From Mallotus nudiflorus (taxonomy: Eukaryota; Streptophyta; Magnoliopsida; Malpighiales; Euphorbiaceae): 64,000 nt of DNA. Shown here piece by piece: positions 44,835 to 55,339 of this stretch (within the stretch, counting starts at the first letter, position 1; each line of letters begins with the position of its first letter). A program made the translations under genes and the position numbers. The stretch spans positions 864,333 to 928,332 of the forward strand of contig CANTUR010000818.1 of assembly GCA_947683625.1 (NCBI GenBank). Reading direction: 5' to 3'. The notes beneath the pieces are model-generated. The model saw only the letters and a program-made list of their open reading frames with translations. It searched no databases and was not told the DNA's origin.

Positions 44835-45389
44835 TGATGTTCGGTCGAATTTTGATTCTAATTCTATGTTTAAGATTCTAGATAGAGTTTTTAGAATTTC
44901 CGCTAGAATTATTCTGATTTCCTATTATCATTTGTTTATTCAGTTGCGCCGAGACCGAGGCCTAGTGGACTAGGCCTGTCAGACCCGTCTTGAGGATCAC
45001 AGTAACTGTGAATTGTTATTTTATATATACGTTTTTTAGGATGCATGTTTTTAGAAAGGTATGTTTTATTTTATAAAATATGCATACATGGTTTAATAAT
45101 TACTTAGGTTTATTTTGGTATATTTTCGGTATGTTTTGGTATATTTTAAACTATATGCATGTTTTATTAGTAAATTATTTTTAAAATTATTTTAGGTATA
45201 TTCATTGTTTATTTCTAGTTTATTTTGTAAATAAATTGAATTTATTCGACATGTATATACTCGGAATATACCTGGTTTATTTTTTGTATATTTATAGTAT
45301 ATATATGTTTTATTTTGTTATTTTATTTAATTTCATGCATCATATTTTGTTATGTTTTATATAATAATGAAGGATATCAATAGAACGTG

Positions 45390-45437
45390 CTACCTAGTGG
45401 GCAGCACTAATACTGAGTACGTACCGGTATGTCGATA
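45390..45437 (+). other. module 2 in LTR I
   Basis: CTACCTAGTG-GGCAG-CACTA, then a GTACGTACCGGTATG palindromic hairpin. Position and order match B, with different stem bases. Confidence 0.6.
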
Positions 45438-45512
45438 GAATTTAGGCTTTATTGCTAACCTATTTGTGGATATTGATTGGATTGATTTTTATGATGTGTG
45501 ATGTGATTTGAG

Positions 45513-45619
45513 AGTGTGATTACTGGAGCTCAGTTGACCAAGTGTCTCGGGGTCAATCACACTGACAGTCAGACTGCTGGAGCTCGGGTGACTTAGTGTC
45601 TCAAGGCCAGTCTACTGTC
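45513..45619 (+). other. module 3 in LTR I: two tandem long hairpins
   Basis: First stem AGTGTGATT (45513-45521) with AATCACACT (45555-45563), nine perfect pairs. Second stem GACAGTCAGACTG (45564-45576) with CAGTCTACTGTC (45608-45619), twelve pairs with one bulged C. Both tips carry nearly the same sequence CTGGAGCTC(A/G)G(T/G)TGAC..AGTGTCTC. Confidence 0.75.
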
Positions 45620-47432
45620 CAAATGGAACAAGTGAATTATTTGGAATAAATGAGCCTGTATGGCTAGAGTGTTGTCTAACACTGTTTGAGGTTGCGATTT
45701 TCTAGGGTTCTATTTGATCCTTCATATACGGATGTTTTTCTTAATATTTATATAAAATGATTTTACTACATTTGTGTGATTTTGCCTGTATATATATTTA
45801 TTATATATACTATTGAATGTGTGCATTGTCATTTAGTTATGCATGTATATATATATTATAACGATTCACTCAGTGAGGTCTGACTCCCCTCTGTTGACTA
45901 TTTTTCAGGAGAGTCATCGTCTTCGGACCTCAGTAGCGGACCTCAATAGCAGACCTATACGCCGGATTTCTTTCGCCCCGGCTTTACTATGTAAACTGCT
46001 TACCTGAGTTTATTTTATAATCTAGACACTATAGTAGTTATAGTCGCTTGTGAAATTTATGTATCATATTTAAATGAGATTGTATTTTAAAGATTTACAC
46101 TGGAATTTTTATAAAAAAAATTATTCATGTATGAGGATGAGTTGTTTATTTAAACGAGTTGGTAAATTATTATTTTATTTTATTCATGAGATTTATTCCA
46201 ATGAAAAATATGTTATTTATGCTATTATTATTATTGCATGTTTTTATTTTATTTTAAGGCTTGCTACGGGTTCCGGATTCGAAAGAATTCCCATTCCCTA
46301 ACGCCAATCATAGCCCCTGTTTTGGGTCGTGACATAATGTAATAGCCCCGATAGTGGGAGTAATGAAATTATGTGTGTGGTTGTATGTTTATTTTGATTG
46401 AATCGGTTAGTAAAATTAGATTTCAATTTGGTAATCATTTAAAATCAATGGAGGAAGTAGATTAATTTAGGTTGCATGTTAATAAAAATTAGGGTTTTAG
46501 TAAGGATTAATAATTATTTGTTTGATCTTATTTAATTGTTTCTTTTATGTTTTTAGTTGTTTTTGGGTTTTATTTATTATTTTTGTGTGTTTTGGACCTT
46601 AAGCCCATTTTAGGTCTTGATTTATTTATTTAAATTTAGATAATTCTTTTAGCCCATCTCATTTAATAATTAATTAGGTTTAATTAATTAAAATATATTT
46701 TTAGGTCCACAATTAATTAGATTTTAGATTAGAAATATCCTTAAGCCCATTTAGTTAATTAGACATAGGCCCACCTAATTTAGTTTAATTGATTTAGACT
46801 TAGCTCACTTAATTTAACCCTTTTTCATACTTTGTAGATTTAAGATCATCATTTAATTAAAACATATAGAATTATGCACATTAATTTAAATATTCCATAA
46901 TTTGTAGAATTAGGCCCACTTTTATTAAAATTAGTAGACTTAGTTTCATTTAATTAAAATCAAAAGGAATTAGGTCTTTAGGTTCACTTATATATTAAAA
47001 TACGTAGACTTTAGCCCATTTATTTAAAATCCATGTAGATTAGACTAATTTAGGAATTATGTGATTTATTGAATGCATTACTTACTTGTATATTTCATGA
47101 CTAGTTTGCCTTGGAGTTTATTGTTTTGGGTTTCTATGAAATTGCATGTAAATAGAGAATAAGATAATAATTCATAAAGTAATTCTAAATGAACACAAGA
47201 CTAAAAAAAGTTGGTATTCCGTATCCAGAATCTCCTAGTTATGGTGCTAGCTTTCTTTTAGGGAATCAAGTACCACCTTTTCAATTTGTCCCAGTTATTA
47301 CCCTGGGTGGCGACTCCTCATCTCCACGCCATGTCTTTGTGACAGTGATTAGTGTGTTCTCTAGAGCCCTGAGCTCAAACAGTGTCACGGTTGCTAAAAT
47401 CTTGGACGCGTGCTAAACCCCGCCGTCTACAG

Positions 47433-47451
47433 TGGCGACTCCACTAGGGAT
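47433..47451 (+). other. primer-binding site of element A (tRNA-Arg)
   Basis: TGGCGACTCCACTAGGGAT, one base after the LTR end. Complementary, with one mismatch, to the plant tRNA-Arg(ACG) 3' end as I recall it; typical of Ogre/Tat elements. Confidence 0.88.
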
Positions 47452-47884
47452 AAGAGATACTGATTCTACTTGTGTTCTTTAGAATTATTTTATTAATTAT
47501 TATTTTATTCTTGCATTCATTCTGCATGTCCCTATTAACTGATGGCGTTGGTTTATGATTCCATGATTCCACTAGCTTCATAGGGTTGTAGATTGGCTAA
47601 CCATCACTCTTAGCCTTAACTCAGTCTAAGAGAGATTATCGGGCTCATCTAACCAAAGCCTGTAACCCAAGTCCTCAAGGGGGGTAGTCTTCTCTCGAGT
47701 TTGCAAAGGATGTTGGGCCCCTCTGACCTTAGCCTATAACTCAAAGTCCATAATGGAGAGCATCTTGCTAAGGAAACCTTAACCTTTTTACCGAACCTTA
47801 ACCACATATAATGGCTTAGTTATTTCCCTTAGGATCTACCCAAACTGCTTGTGAATGTTGCCATGAGATATTTCTATCTATAAA
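47452..47884 (+). other. untranslated leader of element A
   Basis: No open frame of note. It contains two related phrases 'CCTTAGCCT(A/T)(T/A)AACTCA' and CCTGTAACCCAAGTC (47600-47760), i.e. short internal repeats. It ends where truncated LTR J begins, so the true gag start has been lost. Confidence 0.6.
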
Positions 47885-48351
47885 TGTAATATCACGAGTT
47901 TTTAAATATTTTTGTACTGCATCGAGATATGTAGTGTTAATAATTTTGTATATAATTATGATATTTTTATGAGTTTATTATTTAATTAAAACTAATTTTA
48001 ATTATTTTATATTATTTTAAGATATTTATGTAAAATTTTCCCGAGAATTGTATTTTCGAGGAAATTGACACGTAAATAATTTAATATTAATTATTTTAAA
48101 TAGATTTACGAAATTACATGAGTTCATGCATGATTTTTTAAGGGTCGTATTGAAATATATACATATACATGCATGTCTACGCATTTAAATTAAATTAGGG
48201 TTTAGTAATTATTTTAATTATATATATTAGATAAATTAATTTTGATTAATTAATTAACATGTGTATATGTATATATATTGTTTATTTTATACATGTGGTG
48301 TGTAATTTTTCTAAGTATAATATTAATATATTTTAATATAAATTATTAAAG

Positions 48352-48410
<59 letters not shown>

Positions 48411-49539
48411 TTAGTTTAATTACAAAAACTACCCCCGATCCCTCCTCCTTCTTCTCCTATCGTCCCTTCCCTCACCTGCCAACCAGCAGCAGCCGTTTCC
48501 GGCGTCGGAGGAGCTCGAAACCACCAGAAACCCGAAACTCTTCCTCATCGTCGATCACAGCCATTCCGGCCACCGTTTTTGACATCGCCAGTCTCTATCT
48601 TCTCCTTGAGCTCCGGTGAGTGTGATTCCAAGCTTTGTTTCACTTAAAATGGTCTAGATTTCCCTAGGTTTCGATTTTTCAATTTCGCCCTATTAGGGTT
48701 CTTGATTTTTTTGAGCTTCAATTTGATTGATTCATGAAAACTCCTTCACAAACTTTGATCCTTGTAGCTCAATATTCATGTTGGAATTTTTGTAGAATTT
48801 TTAGGATTTATTTTGATTTTTGGGTATTTTTTATTATTTTATTATTATTTTCTAATTTTTGAAAATTAGTTAATTAAATTATGAAATTGTGTTTTATGGT
48901 AAATATAGGTGTTGAAATGAATTATAGATATTTATTTGTAATTTTTTTGAATTTTTGTGTATTTATTTTGAATTTATTGAGTTTATGTAATTTTGAAAAA
49001 ATAGGGTTAATTATGTGTTTAATTGAAATAAATTGGTTAATTGAGTATATTTATTGATATTATTGAAATATATGTTGAGAAAATTAATTGTGTGCAATTA
49101 TATTATTTTTGGTGAATTTTTGGATTTATTTTAGTAAATTTATATATATAGGGGTATTTTGGTAATTTTACACTAAATTGGTTAAAAATGTAATTAAATT
49201 GGTTTTACTAGTTATTTAAGGTATAAAAATGATTTCTACAAATTATTTAGTATTTTTAACTAATTAAAACTATTTTTCATAAATTATTTTCAATTATATA
49301 TATAATATACGATTTTTCTAATAAAATGAGTTTTCATCGATTTTTACTATGTTTTAGGGTCAATTACGTAACTTCTACTTATAAAATATGTTTTTATTAT
49401 ATAAGGGTATTTTTGATATTTTGTAAATATTCTGTGAATTGTAGACCTCGGTCGGTGAATTGTAGTTTGGAGTCCGACTGAGGGGTTTTGGTTGTGAATT
49501 CTGTGTTTATTTTTGAAGTGCGTTTCTTTGCAGGACTGG

Positions 49540-49616
49540 CTCTACTCTTTGAGTAGAGAGATGTCCATTTTACAGGGGAGGTTCTGCCGGATTTTCGGTA
49601 GAATTCTTGTAAAACG
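49540..49616 (+). other. hairpin module 1, LTR J
   Basis: CTCTACTC-TTT-GAGTAGAG (49540-49558), then CATTTTAC..GTAAAACG around TTCTGCCG-GATTT-TCGGTAGAA. The inner stem uses G-C pairs where B and C use A-T pairs. Confidence 0.75.
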
Positions 49617-50184
49617 TGATGTCTGGTCGAACTCTAATTCTGATTCTATGTCTAGCATTCTAGATCGAGTCTTTAGAACTTCTATTAGATTTATTCTAAT
49701 TTCTGTCATTATTTGTTTGTTTAGTTGCGCCGAGACCGAGGGCTAGTGGACCAGGCCCGTCAGATCCGTCTCGAGGAGCGCAATAAATAGTGAGTTGTTA
49801 TTTTATATATATATGTATTTTAGGGTGCATAATTTTAGAAATATATGTTTTATTTTGATTAAATATGCATCAATAATTTAATTAGTACTTAAGTTTATTT
49901 TTAGTTTATTTTTGGTTTATCTTTGGTTTATTTTTGGTATATTTTAAATTATATGCATGCTTTATTAAACATTTATATTTAAAATGTTTTTAAATATATA
50001 TTTAGTTTATTTTACAGTTATATTGGATTTATTTGACGTATATATACTCGAAATATACCTGGTTTACTTTTGGTATATTTTTAGTATATATATGGTTTAT
50101 ATTGCTATTTTATTTAAATTCATGCGTCATTTATTTTTATGAATGTATGTTTTATATTTAAAATGAAGGATATCAATAGAACGT

Positions 50185-50233
50185 GCTACCTAGTGGGCAG
50201 CACTAGGACCGAGTACGTACCGGTACGCTTATA
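50185..50233 (+). other. module 2 in LTR J
   Basis: Outer stem GTGCTA/TAGCAT; inside CCTAGTG-GGCAG-CACTAGG and the perfect palindrome CGTACCGGTACG. Compare CCTGGTG/CACCAGG in B and C: a clear G-C to A-T compensating change. Confidence 0.7.
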
Positions 50234-50310
50234 GCATTTAGGCTATATCATTAACCTGTTTGTGGATATTGATTGGATTTGATTAATTGATGTGTGATGT
50301 ATGATTTGGG

Positions 50311-50420
50311 AGTGTGATTGCTGGAGCTCGGTTGACCAAGTGTCTCCAGGCCAATCACATTGACAGTCAGACTGCTAGAGCTCGATTGACTTAGTGTCTC
50401 GGGGCCAGTCTACTGTCCAA
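50311..50420 (+). other. module 3 in LTR J: two tandem long hairpins
   Basis: Stem AGTGTGATTG (50311-50320) with CAATCACATT (50352-50361), nine pairs plus one G-T wobble. Then GACAGTCAGACTG with CAGTCTACTGTC again. Confidence 0.75.
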
Positions 50421-50602
50421 ATGGAACAAGTGAATATATTGGAATAAGTGAGACTGTATGGCTAGAGTGTTGTCTAACACTGTTTGAGGTTGCAATTTTC
50501 TAGGGTTCTATTTGATCCTTCATAAATAGTGATTTTACAAAATATATAAAATGATTTTGTTGCATCTGTGTGTAATTGTCTGTATATATATTTATTATAT
50601 AA

Positions 50603-51170
50603 GGCTTTAACTAAGATGAACATTGAAACTACAGCAACTCCTGAAGCAATAGTGGCCAAGGTTACTGAGAAAAAGCACGGGGTTATTACTTTCTCAGATG
50701 AGGATTTACATGTAGAAGGAAGGAACCATAATAAAGCACTGTTCATCCCAACTGAAGTAAGAGCGAAGAGGACTAATTATGTGATGGTAGATGATGGGTC
50801 CATAAATTAATGTTTGCCCACTACATATCCTACCCAATTTAGGTGTAAAGGTGGAGGATTTGGCAAATTCAGACCTCATGATAAAGGCTTATGATGATAG
50901 CACAATGAGTGTAGAAGGAACCTTTGTGGCTTCTGTGAAGACTGGACCTATAGAGGCAATGGTGGAATTCACTGTGCTAGATATTCCTGTCACCTATGCC
51001 CTTCTTCTGGGTAGACCTTGGTATCATGTCTTGGGAGGAGTGCCTTCAACCATGCATCAAAAGGTGAAATTCCTACTTGATGGGGAAGTGGTGACTCTAG
51101 GTGCTAGTGTTGGCAAAATGGTGTCTGCATTTATTGATAGTCAGAAATAGGTAATCACTCCCCCAGGTTA
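50603..51170 (+). pseudogene. pol: protease region of element A (Tat-type)
   Basis: The polyprotein protease. One frame reads 'KKHGVITFSDEDLHVEGRNH', then NYVMVDDGSIN with the active-site Asp before a frameshift and TAA near 50808. It continues open at 50851-51150 with 'VEDLANSDLMIKAYDDSTMS' and 'YALLLGRPWYHVLGGVPSTM', then HQKVKFLLDG. The LLGRPW..H motif is the usual second half of the protease in Tat/Ogre polyproteins. A one-base indel separates the two halves. Gag, normally before it, has been lost with the end of LTR J. Confidence 0.85.
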
Positions 51171-52054
51171 CCAGGTGGCCATGATTTCAGAGGGAGTCGC
51201 AATGGATCCAAGGGTTATGAACATGATCAAGAAGATGAATTACTGACCAGGACAAGGACTAGGGAAAAATGAGTAAGAATCCCAGAACTGCCAGATTTCA
51301 AAACCCAGAATGACACAAGAGGATTGGGCTATACTAGAGCTGGGTTCAGCAGCAAAGGGACAAGAAGAAGGTTTTTTAACGAAAATGGCCTAGGGAGTGT
51401 GGGACCCCTAAAAGGTAACCAGGGTGAAAAGGAGCCTGTCCAAGTAGCTGGTGTGGATGTTCTTGGATTTGAAATTTTTAAAGAATAAATAGTTGAAAAG
51501 CTGGTGCAATACAACAAGGACAAGGTGATGAAGGCAGTTACTGAAAAGATGAAAACAGAAGACATCGAAGAACTCCTTTGTCTGCCACCCAACAAAGAAC
51601 CATCATAGGAATTAGCTAGTATCATTAATAATAGTTTTATTGATTTTTTTTATGAAGAAACTGATGTAATAACGTCCAGTTTGTTTGAGGATGAAAACTT
51701 TGTTTCCTTTATGGTCAATGATATAAATTCTGGTTTGACTTACTTATGTGATGTTGATTCTGATGGTCTTGTGCATTTTAATAATGATCGTTCATGCATG
51801 TTTGACATTAATTCTATTCAATTAGATTCATTAAACATGGGCACAAATGAACAACTAAAACACATTTCTATATCACATGACTTAACTCCTAAAGAGAGTT
51901 AAAAATTTGAGAGAATATTAATAAAAAGAAAGGTAGTATTTGCTTGGTCCTATGAGGATATGCCAAGGTTAGATAGGGGAATTGCAGAGCATCACATTCC
52001 AACATATCTTAAAGCTAAACCTATTAAGTAGATACTTCGTACGTTAAGGCTTGA
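51171..52054 (+). pseudogene. pol: protease-to-RT linker of element A, ending at the RT deletion
   Basis: It has traces of the long Tat linker, with an open part at 51681-51902 rich in Asp and Asn, followed by RKVVFAWSYEDMP and GIAEHHIPTYLKAKPIKQ-like sequence, where the Gln codon reads TAG (52027-52032 region). That motif normally stands directly before the reverse transcriptase. Here the next recognisable sequence is already the spacer before integrase, so the whole reverse transcriptase and RNase H (over 1 kb) is absent. Confidence 0.75.
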
Positions 52055-53310
52055 GTGGACAGAAAAGATAAGGAAAAAAGATACCCAGATGAAGCAACTT
52101 CCAAAGATAGATATGTTCTTTGTGTTGTTGCACGTCATTATGCAAGTCATGATGGGATATTATATAAAAGGATGCTGAATGGAATACAACTGAGATGTCT
52201 CAAGAAGGATGAAGCAGAGCAAGCGATGAGAGAGATTCATGCAGGAGTTTATGGATCATATATGAATGGAATAATTCTAGCGAAAGAGATTACTCAGTAA
52301 GGGTACTATTGGGGGATTGTGGAAAAGGATTACATCTGGATAGTGAGAGAATGCCATTAATGTCAAGTACATGGGAACCTCAATCACCTTCCCCCTACAG
52401 TTCTAAACAGTTTAACATCTCCATGGCCCTTTGCAGCCTGGGGAATAAATATAATAGGGGAAGTAAAACCAACTGCTTTAAATGGGCATAAATATATAGT
52501 AGTCGCAATCAATTACTTTTCAATATGGGTAGAAGCAGAATCCTTTAACACCCTAAAAGCTAGACAGATGGCAAAGTTCATTAAGAAGAACCTCATCTGT
52601 AGGTATGGGGTCCCACATCATGTTGTGACAGACAATGGAGTTCAGTTTCAGGTAGAAACCATTAAGTTATTATAAAGATATAAGATGAGCATCATAAGTC
52701 TTCACCTTATCGACCTCAAGCTAATGGTGCAGTAGAAGTGGCTAATAAGAATATAAAGAAGATTATCTCTAAGATGTTGAAGACAAATAAGGACTGGTCT
52801 GAACACCTTCCTTTTTCTTTATGAGGATACAGAACTACAACACGTACGGCTATGGGACAAACTCCATTCTCATTAGTATATGATTGTGAAGCAGTTCTAC
52901 CCATAGAGACAAAAATTAAATCCTTGAGGGTGGTTATGGAAGCAAAGATCCCCGAGAGTGAATGGATGCAAAAGAGGTTTGATTACCTTGTATCACTAGA
53001 TGAGAAAAGGATGGATGCTTTATTCCATACTCAGATTTATTATAGAAGAATAGCGAGAGCGTTCAACAAAAAGGTTAAGCCCGAAAAGATACAAGCAGGA
53101 GATATGGTATTAAAGCACGCAAGGGCAATGGTGTTTAACCTAAGAGGAAAATTCAAACCGAATTGGGAAGGACCATACTTAGTCAAGACAATCTTGCCCA
53201 TGGGAGCCGAAAAGATATCAGATCTAGAAGGGAATGAGTTCACTGAGCCAATTAACCTGGATCGCCTTAAGAAATACTACCTTTTAAAAAAAAAAGAGTT
53301 TGCTAACTAA
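52055..53310 (+). pseudogene. pol: integrase of element A (Tat-type, broken)
   Basis: It opens with 'YPDEATSKDRYVLCVVARHY', GILYKRMLNGIQLRC and the zinc motif region IHAGVYGSYMNG..CH.CQVHG, with a stop between the two Cys and one His changed to Tyr. Catalytic core: WGINIIGEV (first Asp changed to Asn), CRYGVPHHVVTDNGVQF (second Asp), then a frameshift and YRPQANGAVEVANKN (Glu). From 52852 to 53310 the C-terminal part is open with GDMVLKHARAM, 'GKFKPNWEGPYLVKTILP' and INLDRLKKYYL. The lost first Asp alone would kill activity. Confidence 0.9.
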
Positions 53311-53917
53311 AAAACCTAAAAAGGCTGGTTAGGCAAAAGTTAGGAAATTCCCGCTGTTTAGAAAACCCGTAAAGGGCTGATTAGGTAAAAGTTAGGGAAA
53401 TGAAAATGAGAGGAAAAATGTTCAGTTAGAAAATATGAAAGGACTAGCTGATAACAGGAGTTGTGTCATGTGATGTAATAAATGTACTCATTTTTTCCCT
53501 AGATAATGAAATGAATTGAAAAGATATTTTTGTTAAATATTGTGTATTCTATCTTTATTATAAGACACAAAAACTTGAAGAAAAAATAAAATATAAGAAA
53601 CCAAACTTATGAGACCACTACTTGTGTTTTTGTTTCTTTCTTGACTCATTTAATAATATTTGAGTCCTTTTGTATTTAATAAGTTTTGGTGATTCTGTAG
53701 ATTGCATAGTAACCTAAATCTTGTAGTTGTCATCAGTAGTCATGTCAGCATCCAGGTACATGTTGCATTCTAAAGCTCTACGAGGCCACAAGTTCTTCAC
53801 CTTTTTCAAGAAATCTTATCTCAAGAGGAAACCTTTGAAGTCGGTTATAACAGCAATAATGAATTGAGGGTGACCATACTGACGGCAGAGGCGTAAAGGA
53901 GAAAGAAAGGTCGAAAA
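53311..53917 (+). other. post-pol spacer of element A
   Basis: Two units of 'AAAACC..AAAGGCTG(G/A)TTAGG(C/T)AAAAGTTAGG' (53311-53345 and 53360-53397). A similar phrase occurs in element G. No gene. The 3' ends of the sense pol and the antisense genes meet here. Confidence 0.6.
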
Positions 53918-54841
53918 CTATAATCCAGGAATAGGGACACAGTTTTCATACAAGTTGATGGTCATGAATTTTAATCTCCACCAAGGACAGATCCAAGTAA
54001 TCTCAGTATCAGCAATGCCTTTCATCCAATCAACCCATTGATCCGTAGTGTGCTTATCCTTTATCTTCAAAGGATGAGATTGCAGATGATGAGGTTGATA
54101 AATCAAAGCATTGGGAGAAGCATCAAGCAGACTTAATTTCTCCTGTAACCAAAAAAAGAAAAAGAGCTAAGCTGGAAACCTGAAAGGGTGGCTAAGTAAA
54201 AAAAAAAAGGGGTTGCATACTTAAAGGAAAAGCAAGCTGCCTGAGAGTCGGTCAAGTTCATTGAAATTATCTAACCCAATGATAGTTTCAACAAGTATAA
54301 TAGGCACAGGATTAGCTCCAATTTCTACCTGTTCCAAGATACTGATAATTCTTACATCAGCATCTCCATGAGAAGATACTAGCAGAAACTGAGCATATAG
54401 GCAAAAGGTGACAGTTCTAATCCAAGCAGCACTGATTTTGTCTCTAGTTTCATAAGAGGAAATCAAAAAAGGAAGACTAATGGTTTCAACATTACGTGCA
54501 TGCATGTAGATAATATCTGGGGGCATATCAAAGAATGTTATTAACTTGTTGGGGAACTCAATTTCAAGGTCTGAAAGAGCAATGGTAGCAATTAAACTTA
54601 GTGAACATCCTAGAATAGCAGTAAACTCCTTTATTAGGGGACACAACTCTTGTCTGTTGAATCTAAATACGTGATCCTTGGCATCCCAGAAAGTGGCAGC
54701 AGCATGTAAGAAATTATTGTCTATCTTCAAATGTTGAAAGGACTTTAATGGTTTGGCATGAAAGGGTAGAATTTTATTCCAATCATCTCCATTAAGGGTT
54801 TTGAGAAGTTTCCTCACCAAAATAAGCGTGGATTGTGTCAT
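53918..54841 (-). pseudogene. antisense accessory gene 1 of element A, two exons
   Basis: It starts at ATG 54839-54841 and runs 206 codons to TAA at 54223-54221. Right after the TAA is a GTATGC donor (54220), and a good acceptor (TTTTTGGTTACAG, AG at 54144-54143) leads in the same phase to a second open part, 54142-53918, with Trp-rich 'DWMKGIADTEITWICPWW'. Exon 1 has ATFWDAKDHVFRFNRQELCP and LIKEFTAILG, a 'FWDP..FxF...ELxPTxEEF'-like pattern found in many plant transposon-linked proteins (DUF7745-type, from memory). The TAA may be one mutation in an otherwise spliced gene. Function unknown. It overlaps no pol sequence. Confidence 0.65.
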
Positions 54842-54893
54842 GATGGAGCCGAAGAATGGAGTGAATGCAGTATATTTGTCTTATGGTTTTTGT

Positions 54894-54902
54894 TTTTATA
54901 TA
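54894..54902 (-). promoter_or_regulatory. TATA box of antisense gene 1
   Basis: On the minus strand CCTATATAAAAAC, about 55 bases before the ATG at 54841. This spacing leaves room for a start site about 30 bases downstream and a short leader. Supports independent transcription. Confidence 0.6.
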
Positions 54903-54979
54903 GGCCACAAATCAAATACATAAAGGATTAGGATTGTGTTTGGATTAAATTCACGTCGGAGAAGGAAAAGAAACAGAAT

Positions 54980-55100
54980 CGGAGCTGAGATTTCCAATCA
55001 GAATTCTAGATTTCCAATGGAAAATCTATAATTCTGATTGAAAATTAGATCGAAATTATAGATTTTTGATTGGAATTCTAAATTTTTGATAAAAAATCTG
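54980..55100. repeat. palindromic GATCGGAATT-like block upstream of antisense gene 1
   Basis: Five or so units such as TTTCCAATCAGAATTCTAGA and ATTCTGATTGAAAATTAGAT. The same kind of block precedes antisense gene 2 (57345-57490) and lies in both A LTRs. Confidence 0.6.
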
Positions 55101-55339
55101 GGACACCGGCTGAAAAAAAAAAGGGAAATTATAGTTTGGTCCAAAATAAAGGTTTATGGTGCATAAAAGAAGGCAGTCCTAAAATATCTCAAAGTATAAT
55201 CACACTAATACAGTTCCTAAAGAATGTCAATCCTCCTAAGCTCCAGTGTCTAGCCAAGGGCTCCACTCTCTAGCTAGATCATCCCTCTGATCTGGGGGCA
55301 TAAAAGTCCCGGTATCGTGTCCATCAAAACTAAGGCTAG
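55101..55339. other. spacer between the antisense genes
   Basis: No gene recognised. It would hold the 3' end of antisense gene 2 and the upstream part of antisense gene 1. Confidence 0.4.

Larger units (their letters stand above)
42928..46334 (+). mobile_element. solo LTR I (long chromovirus-like LTR, second family)
   Basis: 3407 bases, TGTAATATCCCGAG..GGGTCGTGACA, flanked by perfect TAATG duplications (42923-42927 and 46335-46339). The empty site GGAACTAATGTAATAGCC is present in the other LTR of A (59965-59982), which proves the insertion. Sequence differs from B/C/D, but the islands keep the same order: C/T-rich leader (43440-43700) with CCG|GTGAGT at 43705, hairpin module 44758-44834, island 45390-45437, paired hairpins 45513-45619, and the 3' end GCTACGGGTTCC..GTGACA. 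Confidence 0.95.
41987..47431 (+). repeat. 5' LTR of element A, split by solo LTR I
   Basis: It starts TATAGACACCC (TG changed to TA) and ends CCGTCTACA. The halves 41987-42927 and 46335-47431 join to match 58916-61065. A GATCGGAATT-type palindromic block lies at 42195-42300, a TATA box (CATTATAAAAAGG) near 42372-42384, and then a purine-rich leader. It lacks the 33-bp repeats found in the 3' LTR at 59282-59395. The open frame 47189-47416 belongs to the LTR end. Confidence 0.93.
47885..50602 (+). mobile_element. truncated LTR J (same family as I) inside element A
   Basis: It starts TGTAATATCACGAG and follows LTR I closely (leader with CCG|GTGAGT at 48615, hairpin module 49540-49616, module 2 at 50185-50233, paired hairpins 50311-50420). 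It stops at about 50602, where I still has some 520 bases. The next bases are protease sequence of element A. So a deletion removed the end of J together with gag and the start of pol. (TA)n at 48353-48404. Confidence 0.9.
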
